A DNA stretch of 14,224 bases from NCBI GenBank assembly GCA_001818895.1, contig MHLB01000024.1, positions 1 to 14,224 of the forward strand, read 5' to 3'. A program made the position numbers and the translations under genes. Below are positions 6,980 to 12,825 of this stretch, piece by piece. Source of the DNA: Candidatus Liptonbacteria bacterium RIFCSPLOWO2_01_FULL_53_13. Lineage in GTDB: Bacteria; Patescibacteriota; Minisyncoccia; UBA6257; 2-01-FULL-56-20. The number at the start of each line of letters is the position of its first letter. The first letter of the stretch is position 1. The notes beneath the pieces were generated by a model. It searched no databases and was not told the origin of the DNA. It saw nothing but the letters and a program-made list of their open reading frames with translations.

Positions 6980-7332
6980 TGCAAAAGCGGGGAAGTTTTC
7001 CACTACCCTACTTATGCACAGAAAACACCAAAAGGACACGAGTGGACGGAACATGCAACACGGGGTAAAAAATCGGGTCTTTAAGCCGTCCGAAATCGAG
7101 TTTCGGTTCAACTGGCATCTCCCGATGGGAAAATTCATCCCTACACCAGAACTGGCTCACAGCGAGCCCGGTGCAGCAAACAATACCATCCCGTTTGGCG
7201 CGGGGATTTATCCCGTGAAGCACTTCGCCCGCCCTCGCGCGCGAGAAACGAGAGATAGAGAGAGAAGAAATATTGTCCAAAGGCCATACTAGAGGTAAAT
7301 AGGCGGGCAGGCGAGCCTTGCAGATGTTTATT

Positions 7333-7341
7333 TGTTAGAAT
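7333..7341 (+). promoter_or_regulatory. Extended -10 promoter, leaderless transcript likely
   Basis: TG-T-TAGAAT (box at 7336-7341) ends 7 bases before the ATG at 7349. Since transcription usually begins 6 to 8 bases after the -10 box, the message probably starts at or next to the A of the start codon. No ribosome binding site is seen, which agrees. Confidence 0.55.
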
Positions 7342-7348
7342 AAACCCT

Positions 7349-8884
7349 ATGCATTTCCTTACGGCTAAGGCGGCGATAGCCATATGCGCGGTTTTTGCCG
7401 TGGTCGGCATAGGGGGATACGCCGTTTATCACGGGGGAACGGCAGATTTGCTCGCAGTATCGTCCGAAACACTTAAAGATGCGTTCTCCTTCGGTGCGTT
7501 TTCCTCTCCGGAGCCGGCGCTAAGGATTCAGCTCGATGAACCGGGCGCTTCCAACGCATCGGAGACGGGCGAAAGCCGTCCGCAGGGAACTGGAACGGTT
7601 TCCGGAGCGCCTTCGCGCACACAGGTACCACAACAAGATATTCCACAATTCGTTCCACTTCCTTTTTCGTTGGGCTCCGCGGAGAAATCCGCACCGGCGA
7701 ATCCGATCCCTTCGGCAAGCTCAGGGCAAGCAAGCGACAAAACAAGTAATCCGGTTTCTGCGTCCGTTCCCGCGCTTTCGGCGGGAGACGAGGGCGTTCC
7801 ACGGTGCAATTTTTCACGCACATCGGCAATTTCCTCCGCGGTGCGCATAAATGAGCTCGCGTGGATGGGAAGCACCGCGAGCGCGAGCGACGAATGGATT
7901 GAATTAAAAAATATTTCCGCCGGCTCCGCGCCGCTTTCGGGGTGGCAGATCGCGTCGCAAGACGATGCGTTCAAAATTGTGTTCGGCTCGGGCGAAAAAA
8001 TTTCCGCGGGCGGGCTGTATCTTCTTGAACGCACCGACGATGCGTCGGTGCCGGGAATAAGCGCGGATAAAATTTACAAAGGCGCGCTACCGAACGGGGG
8101 AACGTGGCTGAAATTATTCAATGCGAATTGCGACGCGGTGGACGAAATGGATGCGCGGAACGGATTCGCCGCGCTTGGTGGAGACGCGGGCGCGAGAAAA
8201 ACGCTTGAGCGAAATCAAAACGGCGCGGGATGGCACACGAGCGCGGCGCCGGACGGAACGCCGCGAAGAGAGAATTCCACAATGACGATGACAATGACAC
8301 CAGCGTCTGCTACGCCGCAATCGGAAATGCCGGCACCGCCCGCTTCCGTACCAACTTCAACTGTCATTACAGAGACGCCGCCGCCGCCAGTTACTCCTCC
8401 CGCGGAACCGCCGCCCCAAGCGCAGCCAGTCACGCCCTCCCCGGCAATGAGCGCGATCGTGATAAACGAAGTGATGGCGGGAATGGACGGAGATTTACTC
8501 GGCGAATTCATAGAACTTTATAATCCTTCAAGCCAAGCAGTTACACTCACGGGGTGGTCAATAAAAAAGAAAAATTCTAACGGGAAAGAGGAATCGTTTG
8601 TCGTTACAAGTCATTTCAAGGACAAGTCCGTTGCGGCAGGAGAATATTTTTTACTTAAGAACGACGGTACTCAAATTAGTACACCGACCGCAGACCTTTT
8701 GTGGCCTCATTCTCATGTGCTCGCGTATACAAATAACGCCGTCGCGCTTTATGACGCTTCAGGCGCGAAAGTGAGCGAGATAAGCTGGACGGAAATTCCG
8801 AAGGGAAAAAGCTTCGGAAAGACCGCAGGCGGGGCATTCGCAGTGCTGGGAACGCCGACTCCGAGGGGGGAAAATAGGGAGTAG
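7349..8884 (+). CDS. Membrane-anchored surface protein with two lamin-tail domains
   Basis: A 511-residue exported protein. Residues 7-27 form an N-terminal signal anchor. A long low-complexity linker follows (about 40-160), then a first lamin-tail domain (LTD; about 164-285, with VRINELAWMGSTASASDEWIEL and LSGWQI), a Pro/Thr-rich linker (about 310-366), and a second LTD (about 368-505, with IVINEVMAGMDGDLLGEFIELYN, TLTGWSIKK and GEYFLLKN). LTDs are Ig-like beta folds found in many bacterial secreted and surface proteins, often with nucleases; no nuclease is fused here, so a structural or adhesive role is the modest guess. Residues 121-128 (PSASSGQA) are encoded by a copy of a dispersed CCCTTCG...CAGGGC repeat, which has entered the tolerant linker. 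The last codons and stop lie in an AGGGAGTAG repeat tract. Cys153 and Cys261 could pair. Confidence 0.85.
   Translation: MHFLTAKAAIAICAVFAVVGIGGYAVYHGGTADLLAVSSETLKDAFSFGAFSSPEPALRIQLDEPGASNASETGESRPQGTGTVSGAPSRTQVPQQDIPQFVPLPFSLGSAEKSAPANPIPSASSGQASDKTSNPVSASVPALSAGDEGVPRCNFSRTSAISSAVRINELAWMGSTASASDEWIELKNISAGSAPLSGWQIASQDDAFKIVFGSGEKISAGGLYLLERTDDASVPGISADKIYKGALPNGGTWLKLFNANCDAVDEMDARNGFAALGGDAGARKTLERNQNGAGWHTSAAPDGTPRRENSTMTMTMTPASATPQSEMPAPPASVPTSTVITETPPPPVTPPAEPPPQAQPVTPSPAMSAIVINEVMAGMDGDLLGEFIELYNPSSQAVTLTGWSIKKKNSNGKEESFVVTSHFKDKSVAAGEYFLLKNDGTQISTPTADLLWPHSHVLAYTNNAVALYDASGAKVSEISWTEIPKGKSFGKTAGGAFAVLGTPTPRGENRE
7708..7727 (+). repeat. Dispersed palindromic repeat inside a coding sequence
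   Basis: CCCTTCGGCAAGCTCAGGGC is an imperfect palindrome read in frame as part of PSASSGQA in the lamin-tail protein's linker. It closely matches the element at 4561-4581 (CCCTTCG then CAGCTCAGGGC). From general knowledge, elements near CCCTTCGACAAGCTCAGGGC are common in environmental bacterial genomes and are often seen in coding sequence as SSGQA-type runs. Confidence 0.6.
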
Positions 8885-8905
8885 TGAATAGGGAGTAGGG
8901 AGTAG
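8874..8905 (+). repeat. AGGGAGTAG short tandem repeat tract
   Basis: ATAGGGAGTAG occurs at 8874-8884 and again at 8889-8899, followed by a partial copy to 8905. The TAG of the first copy is the stop codon of the lamin-tail gene, so the repeat supplies the gene's last codons. Confidence 0.65.
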
Positions 8906-8908
8906 CTC

Positions 8909-8946
8909 ATAGGACCCATGCGTCCTATAGGACCGATAAGTCCTAT
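8909..8946. repeat. Double palindrome ATAGGAC/GTCCTAT at the pseudopilin promoter
   Basis: Four alternating 7-mers are present: ATAGGAC (8909-8915), GTCCTAT (8922-8928), overlapping ATAGGAC (8927-8933), and GTCCTAT (8940-8946). They form two possible hairpins, each with a 6-base loop. The block ends 5 bases before the TATAAT at 8952 and covers where a -35 box would lie. Its core CCTATAGGACCGAT differs by one missing base from CCTATAGACCGAT at 393-405. Confidence 0.75.
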
Positions 8947-8951
8947 TAAGG

Positions 8952-8957
8952 TATAAT
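8952..8957 (+). promoter_or_regulatory. -10 box with leaderless-looking start
   Basis: A perfect TATAAT ends 6 bases before the ATG at 8964, so transcription should start at or within a base or two of the start codon. There is no room for a ribosome binding site. The paired ATAGGAC palindromes directly upstream could be regulatory. Confidence 0.6.
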
Positions 8958-8963
8958 AGAAAC

Positions 8964-9455
8964 ATGCGGAAAGGATATGCGTTGTTTGAAGTGCTCATTT
9001 TCATCGTGCTTTTCACAAGCATGTCGCTTGCGTTCATGACCGTATTTATCAGCGTGATGCGCATCAACGTGCGGCAAAGTTCCGCGGCGGAAGTGAATGG
9101 ACAGGCGCAATTTCTGCTTACCACCATTGAGCAGGAAGTAATGCAAGCGGCCTCGATTGACGACATTACAGACCCGGGGACATTAACCATGCATCCTGCG
9201 CCTGCGGATTTCGCTCGCGATCCGGTTGAAATCTCACTTATCGGAACCACCGTATATCTTCAGGAAGCAGGAGGCACGCCCGAGCCGCTTACTTCGCAAA
9301 AAGTGAAAGTGGACGCACTCACTTTTACCAAACAGGAAAATCCATCCGCGCGCGATGTCGTGAGCGTTTTATTCACGATGTCTTACAACTCGCAAAGCCC
9401 CCAGCAACAGTACACGAGAACGCTTCGCACGAGCGTGCAGAAATTGAACCCGTAG
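8964..9455 (+). CDS. Prepilin-like (pseudopilin) protein
   Basis: A 163-residue exported protein with a type IV prepilin leader: a short basic start (MRKG), then YALFEVLIFIVLFTSMSLAFMTVFI. Cleavage after G4 would leave Y at +1 and the conserved E at +5, as prepilin peptidase requires, followed by the hydrophobic helix that packs into the pilus core. The rest (about 35-163) resembles minor pseudopilins of the GspJ/PilW kind, with a helix (EVNGQAQFLLTTIEQEVMQAA) and a beta-rich C terminus ending in LRTSVQKLNP. No assembly ATPase, PilC or peptidase gene lies in the window, so it must work with a machine encoded elsewhere, such as a type IV pilus for DNA uptake or host contact (inference). It appears to be transcribed without a leader. 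Confidence 0.8.
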   Translation: MRKGYALFEVLIFIVLFTSMSLAFMTVFISVMRINVRQSSAAEVNGQAQFLLTTIEQEVMQAASIDDITDPGTLTMHPAPADFARDPVEISLIGTTVYLQEAGGTPEPLTSQKVKVDALTFTKQENPSARDVVSVLFTMSYNSQSPQQQYTRTLRTSVQKLNP

Positions 9456-9469
9456 CATCTCTACGAGAT

Positions 9470-9551
9470 CGCGGACTTACGCGGACATATCGCCCGTTAG
9501 GAAATGTCCCACCTTATGGGAATCGGGCGATGACGCGGACTTACGCGGACA
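9470..9551. repeat. Stem-loop flanked by 18-bp direct repeats
   Basis: CGCGGACTTACGCGGACA occurs identically at 9470-9487 and 9534-9551. Between them, ATCGCCCG (9489-9496) pairs perfectly with CGGGCGAT (9524-9531), enclosing an inner hairpin TCCCA (9507-9511) with TGGGA (9517-9521). The layout recalls a small non-autonomous repeat element, but no transposase or target-site proof is present. Confidence 0.75.
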
Positions 9552-9562
9552 AATTCAACGTT

Positions 9563-9601
9563 GTCTGCGTCTGTCAGCGTATGGTCGGCGTCTGTCCGCG
9601 T
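9563..9601. repeat. Two 18-bp repeat units in inverted orientation
   Basis: GTCTGCGTCTGTCAGCGT (9563-9580) and GTCGGCGTCTGTCCGCGT (9584-9601) differ at two positions. Their reverse complements resemble the CGCGGAC-containing direct repeats just upstream, so the whole spacer is built from one heptamer-based motif in both orientations. Confidence 0.65.
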
Positions 9602-9647
9602 TTATTTGGGGTGTGGATAACTCAGCGCCCCGGCCGGATTCCGGAAC

Positions 9648-9656
9648 TGCTATACT
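9648..9656 (+). promoter_or_regulatory. Extended -10 promoter for the cupredoxin-like gene
   Basis: TG-C-TATACT (box at 9651-9656) lies 12 bases before the ATG at 9669; an overlapping TATATA follows at 9656-9661 region. The leader would be very short or absent. No -35 box is clear. Confidence 0.5.
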
Positions 9657-9668
9657 ATATATAAGAGA

Positions 9669-10217
9669 ATGCTTGCAGATACATTCAAAAAAACGTCCGT
9701 TATCATTGGTATTGTATTCTTGGCGCTTCTTGCCGTGGTATTGCTTGTCACGCGGAAAGGAGAGAATGTCCAGCAAAAAGGAGAGAACCAGAATGCCGCT
9801 TCGTCTTCGGAATCCTCGCAGGCCACCCGCGAGCCGGTACCGAGCGGCGTCGTGGTGCCGGAGCGGGGCGCGACCGGCGTTTCGGAAAATGTCGCCGTGC
9901 CGTTGCTTACGATGCCCTCGGCGCCGCGCGCCTCAACGCAATTCAGAAAATTTGCCTTGCGCGCGGAAGGAGGAAAATTTTCTCCCGACACCATCATTGC
10001 CAACACCGGCGATGTTATCCGCATGAACATCAGCGCGATTGACGGCGACTACGATTTTATTCAGCCGGATTACGGGATTAAAGCGTCTATTACCAAAGGG
10101 AATACCGGCGTGGTAGAATTTAGTCCATGGATAGACGGGAAGTACATGTTTTTCTGCGAGCAATGCGGGGGAATGCCCGGCCAGGGGAAAGGGTATATTA
10201 TAGTAGCAAGCAAATAG
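9669..10217 (+). CDS. Membrane-anchored cupredoxin-like protein lacking histidine
   Basis: A 182-residue protein with an N-terminal anchor (residues 10-27), a low-complexity Ser/Gln linker (about 30-90), and a C-terminal cupredoxin/COX2-like beta domain (about 94-181). The fold pattern is visible in FSPDTIIANTGDVIRMNI, IKASITKGNTGVVEF and GKYMFFCEQCGGMPGQGKGYIIV. C163, C166 and M169 sit where copper ligands are found in CuA and blue-copper domains. However, the whole protein contains no histidine: the usual first ligand position reads DYDF and the usual Cys-region His is missing. It therefore either does not bind copper in the known way or uses a Cys/Met site. It could be an extracytoplasmic electron carrier, a metal-binding protein or a purely structural relative. 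No respiratory genes are nearby. Confidence 0.75.
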   Translation: MLADTFKKTSVIIGIVFLALLAVVLLVTRKGENVQQKGENQNAASSSESSQATREPVPSGVVVPERGATGVSENVAVPLLTMPSAPRASTQFRKFALRAEGGKFSPDTIIANTGDVIRMNISAIDGDYDFIQPDYGIKASITKGNTGVVEFSPWIDGKYMFFCEQCGGMPGQGKGYIIVASK

Positions 10218-10220
10218 TCA

Positions 10221-10244
10221 TTAGCCATTAGGACTTAGCCATTA
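10221..10244 (+). repeat. Short direct repeat TTAGCCATTA
   Basis: TTAGCCATTA occurs at 10221-10230 and 10235-10244 in the 38-base spacer before the fibre gene. A ribosome-binding-like AAGGA (10247-10251 region) follows, making the fibre gene one of the few here with a Shine-Dalgarno-like sequence. Confidence 0.5.
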
Positions 10245-10255
10245 ATAAGGAACAC

Positions 10256-11722
10256 ATGACAGAGAAGAACGCACAATTTATGAGATATGCGGGAGGGCTG
10301 GCGCTTGCGGTGCTTGGCATGTCCGCGCTTTGGGCCGGTCTCGCGTTCGGGCAAGCGGGAGTGGGAAGTGGAGAACTTGCCATTGACGCCGGAAAGAATA
10401 TCAGCATCGGCGACAGCCCCGATGCGGACGTGAAACTTCTCGTGAAAGCGATTGGTACCAATCTCTATGGCTTTGAAGTGAAAAACGCGAGCAATGAATC
10501 TCTTTTTGCCGTAGAGACGGACGGAGACGCGACATTCTTAGGCACTATAACCGCGGATAATCTCACGGGCGGCACATTCAGCGGTACCGTAAGCGCAACC
10601 AATATATCTTTGGGGCAATTCGGTGCGAACACGGGAGGGGGAGCTTATTCTTTTCCTTCAACCGTTGGCGTCACCGGGGATCTCACCGCAGGGCGACTAT
10701 GTATCAGCGGCGTATCCTGTAAATCTTCGTGGACGGCGGACAGCATTACGTGGGGAAACGTTTCCGGCAAGCCGACCACCGTTGCCGGTTATGGCATCAC
10801 GGACATGAGTTCTCAAACCGTATCCTATGCCTTGACCGCCGGCACCGCGTCGGCAAGCGATGTCCCCGCGTATGCGAAACAATTAAATCAGTACGTAAAC
10901 ACGAATTCCGACCCGACTTTCAATAGTGTCTATTTGGCAAACAGCAACAACAGATTATATCAGGGCACCGGCAACACGCTCCATGTGCAAACCCCTTCCG
11001 GTTATATAGAGATGGGTCCCCAGAACACCTCCTGGGCGCACTTTACCACCGACAGAGGCCAGTTTTATTTCGGATCCCCGGTTTATGTGAATGGCAGCGT
11101 GTGTGTATATGGAGGAAATTGCTTTGTCCCGAATGGGGGGACATTTACTTCCGGACCGTATACGAACGATTGGTTCAGAGTGAATGGCACCGCCAATGGG
11201 ATATATTGGGGAAGTACCGGTGCGGGCATATATTCGCCCTATGCCAATGAGATATGGACGTACGGTTCTACAAACAGAATAGTGATAGGGGGAGGCAATG
11301 GAAAAATAAATGTTGGCACTGTCGATCCGCCGTATACCATCAATGGCGATAAGTTCGCCACCTATATGCCGGCTATGGTTGGTCAGAAAGAAGAAACTAC
11401 AGATGTGGTTCAGCTTCCCGACAGCCGCGAGCTTGTTCTGGATTTCAAGAGAGCCGAGAAGGGAAGCGACCTGTGGCTCTTTGCGAAGGTGACCAACCTG
11501 AAGCAGAACTTTAACAAGATGGTAGTTCTCCTCACGCCCGGTTTTGCCGGCAAAGCGTGGTATGAAAAAGATGTTGCTAATTTGCGATTGATAATAAAAG
11601 GGGATGCCACGGGAGAGGTGAGTTATCGCCTGAGCGCACCGCGTTTCGATAGCGACAAATTGCCGAATACGCGCGGAGCAGACGATAAATCTACCGGCCT
11701 TATTGTGAACGATGCGGATTAA
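10256..11722 (+). CDS. Exported tail-fibre/shufflon-like surface fibre protein
   Basis: A 488-residue protein with a signal peptide or anchor (residues 12-32, ending AFGQA). A repetitive Gly/Thr/Ser-rich beta region follows, with fragments known from phage tail fibres and PilV-type adhesins: TWGNVSGKPTTVAGYGITD (165-183), NQYVNTNSDPTFNSVYL (211-227), and YTNDWFRVNGTANGIYW (302-318) followed by GIYSPYANEIWTYGS. Cys pairs at 149/155 and 283/289 may form small disulfides. The C-terminal domain (about 365-488) begins DKFATYMPAMVGQKEETTDVV and contains KAWYEKDVANLRLIIKG and VSYRLSAPRFD; I cannot name it, though its position is that of a fibre-end or chaperone-like domain. It heads four exported-protein genes and overlaps the next by 11 bases. 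A role in adhesion to a host or partner cell is the likely inference; a prophage origin is unlikely without other phage genes. Confidence 0.7.
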   Translation: MTEKNAQFMRYAGGLALAVLGMSALWAGLAFGQAGVGSGELAIDAGKNISIGDSPDADVKLLVKAIGTNLYGFEVKNASNESLFAVETDGDATFLGTITADNLTGGTFSGTVSATNISLGQFGANTGGGAYSFPSTVGVTGDLTAGRLCISGVSCKSSWTADSITWGNVSGKPTTVAGYGITDMSSQTVSYALTAGTASASDVPAYAKQLNQYVNTNSDPTFNSVYLANSNNRLYQGTGNTLHVQTPSGYIEMGPQNTSWAHFTTDRGQFYFGSPVYVNGSVCVYGGNCFVPNGGTFTSGPYTNDWFRVNGTANGIYWGSTGAGIYSPYANEIWTYGSTNRIVIGGGNGKINVGTVDPPYTINGDKFATYMPAMVGQKEETTDVVQLPDSRELVLDFKRAEKGSDLWLFAKVTNLKQNFNKMVVLLTPGFAGKAWYEKDVANLRLIIKGDATGEVSYRLSAPRFDSDKLPNTRGADDKSTGLIVNDAD

Positions 11723-12245
11723 TTTCACCGAAGAAAAAGCTTTTTGGCTTCGCGGCCTGATCGCTTTGGGCATTGTAGCCGCTCTTTTTACGATAGGCGG
11801 CGACAAAGAACAAGAGGGTTTGCAGGGACCGGTAGCAGGAAAAGGAACGACGGAGAACAGGGAAACCGTTCCCGAATACACCATTCCGTATCCTGAGGGA
11901 AGAACGGAAATGAACGTTTCAAGCGGGGAGCCGGGGCCGAAGCCGAGCAAAATGATAGCCGATCCCTTTGCTCCCAAGAAAGGGGAAATGCAGACATGGC
12001 GCATCAAAGCGGCATACGAAGAACCGATTGATTCCATCGAAATGACCCTGCAGCTTGATAGCGGCGAATATCCGGAAACGCTGAAGCTGGCCGAAGGAAC
12101 CGCTACCGACGGCTGGTGGGAAGGGACATGGAATATGCCCGATTCCACCGAGCATCGATATGCCGCTGTGATATTATTAAAGAGCGGGAAGGCGACGACC
12201 AAAGTCAAGCCGGTGTTCAGGGACATTACGAGAACTATTTTTTAG
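11712..12245 (+). CDS. Membrane-anchored exported protein with beta-domain
   Basis: A 177-residue protein not assignable to a named family. It has a membrane segment at about residues 12-28 (WLRGLIALGIVAALFTIGG), a linker rich in Gly, Pro, Glu and Thr (29-85), and a C-terminal region (about 88-170) with alternating strands (TWRIKAAYEEPIDSIEMTLQLDSG, WWEGTWNMPDS, HRYAAVILLKSGKATT) like an Ig or fibronectin-type module. Its ATG lies within the last 11 bases of the fibre gene, so translation is probably coupled. This suggests it works with the fibre, for example by anchoring or presenting it, but there is no direct evidence. The next gene starts after 7 bases. Confidence 0.6.
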   Translation: MRINFTEEKAFWLRGLIALGIVAALFTIGGDKEQEGLQGPVAGKGTTENRETVPEYTIPYPEGRTEMNVSSGEPGPKPSKMIADPFAPKKGEMQTWRIKAAYEEPIDSIEMTLQLDSGEYPETLKLAEGTATDGWWEGTWNMPDSTEHRYAAVILLKSGKATTKVKPVFRDITRTIF

Positions 12246-12252
12246 TAAAGAA

Positions 12253-12771
12253 ATGCAAACACCCTCCTCTTACTCTTATAGAACACAAGTACTGCTCCTG
12301 GTTTTGGGAGTATTGGCGGTCGGTTTTTTCGGTTCGCCTGAATCCGGAAACGCCACGACGTGGGCCAGATATCACCATGCCGGGTGCGGAAGCATGAGCC
12401 TGCAGACCGGCGATCAGTCCAGTGTATTTTGGGGATATGTTGACGGAGTAGACGGAGGCGGGATAGACGTGTATTACGGCGAGACGCTCACCGTACTAAA
12501 CGGGCAGACCGTGGTGTGGTCCCCGGGGTACTCCCTCGGCATTTATGGCACGATAGTGATTCTCGGAACGGGCCAGCTTAAGCAAACCTACATTTGGATA
12601 CAGGACGGCGACGGGGACGGATATTCGTGCAGCGGTTGTGCTTATTATGCGTATGCAGGGGACAGCTATCCGGGCGGTTCGTATGTGCGGCGGTGCAATT
12701 TGAGCCACTGGATGGAGGAAGATGACTGCGACGATACCTGGTATGAACAACCATGGTGCGACCCCGGGTAA
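12253..12771 (+). CDS. Secreted Cys-rich protein with MopE-type putative metal-binding motif
   Basis: A 172-residue exported protein with a signal sequence (about residues 11-34, ending SGNA). A Gly/Tyr-rich beta segment (36-115) is followed by DGDGDGY (118-124), then Cys residues, PGGSYV, and DDCDDT (157-162) with a final PWCDPG. The order DGDGY ... DCDD ... PG is that of the putative metal-binding motif named after methanotroph MopE and related to calcium-binding thrombospondin type 3 repeats. Six Cys (45, 126, 129, 148, 159, 169) could form three disulfides, fitting an extracellular location. Calcium or another divalent metal is more likely than copper, but this is inference. It is the third gene of the exported cluster and is followed by a 54-base gap without a clear promoter. 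Confidence 0.65.
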   Translation: MQTPSSYSYRTQVLLLVLGVLAVGFFGSPESGNATTWARYHHAGCGSMSLQTGDQSSVFWGYVDGVDGGGIDVYYGETLTVLNGQTVVWSPGYSLGIYGTIVILGTGQLKQTYIWIQDGDGDGYSCSGCAYYAYAGDSYPGGSYVRRCNLSHWMEEDDCDDTWYEQPWCDPG

Positions 12772-12825
12772 TCCTTTGTTTTTAGCGGACGGAACGAATA
12801 AAAAAGTCGATTCAAAATAAAATCA

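Larger units (their letters stand above)
6925..7348. other. Divergent non-coding spacer with promoters and hairpins
   Basis: This stretch of about 420 bases between nrdJ and the lamin-tail gene has no convincing gene: the short frames on both strands lack recognisable domains and disagree with the flanking promoters. It holds a likely -10 for nrdJ (6974-6979, - strand) and for the + strand gene (7336-7341). In between are several hairpins: CCGAAA/TTTCGG around loop TCGAG (7089-7105), CACC/GGTG enclosing GGCTC/GAGCC (about 7144-7174), and GGGAT/ATCCC (7203-7214). A run of T follows the first hairpin on the - strand (about 7074-7069). It may contain a structured RNA, but no known family (tmRNA, RNase P, SRP RNA, B12 riboswitch) could be matched by eye. 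Confidence 0.4.
9456..9668. other. Repeat-rich intergenic spacer
   Basis: The 213 bases between the pseudopilin gene and the cupredoxin-like gene contain no gene but are densely structured: two direct 18-bp repeats around a stem-loop, two near-identical 18-bp units in the opposite orientation, and a promoter at the end. The individual parts are listed separately. Confidence 0.6.

Noticed and set aside
6925..6984. N-terminal extension of NrdJ from the ATG at 6984
   Set aside because: The ATG is in or upstream of the likely -10 box, and the extra residues (Arg/His/Ser-rich) precede the normal start of an ATP cone.
7105..7125. tRNA-like GGTTCAA in the nrdJ spacer
   Set aside because: The flanking bases do not form a T stem, and there is no acceptor, D or anticodon arm around it.
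7000..7290. Cobalamin riboswitch, tmRNA, RNase P RNA or SRP RNA in the nrdJ spacer
   Set aside because: None of the conserved boxes of these families could be found on either strand by eye.
6927..7292. Open frames on both strands in the nrdJ spacer (6927-7292 +, 7280-7008 -)
   Set aside because: No recognised domain, and both run across hairpins and promoter elements. They could hide a small gene, but nothing supports it.
9455..9605. CRISPR array in the CGCGGAC repeat region
   Set aside because: Repeats are only 18 bp, occur in both orientations, and are not separated by regular unique spacers; no cas gene is present.
10256..11722. Prophage origin of the fibre gene
   Set aside because: No capsid, terminase, portal, integrase or lysis gene is near, and the protein has its own signal peptide and sits among other exported proteins.
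10955..12226. Open frame of 423 codons on the - strand, opposite the fibre gene and the following gene
   Set aside because: It crosses two + strand genes that have signal anchors and recognisable motifs and overlap in a typical coupled way. The antisense product has no recognisable domain, and no - strand promoter is evident.
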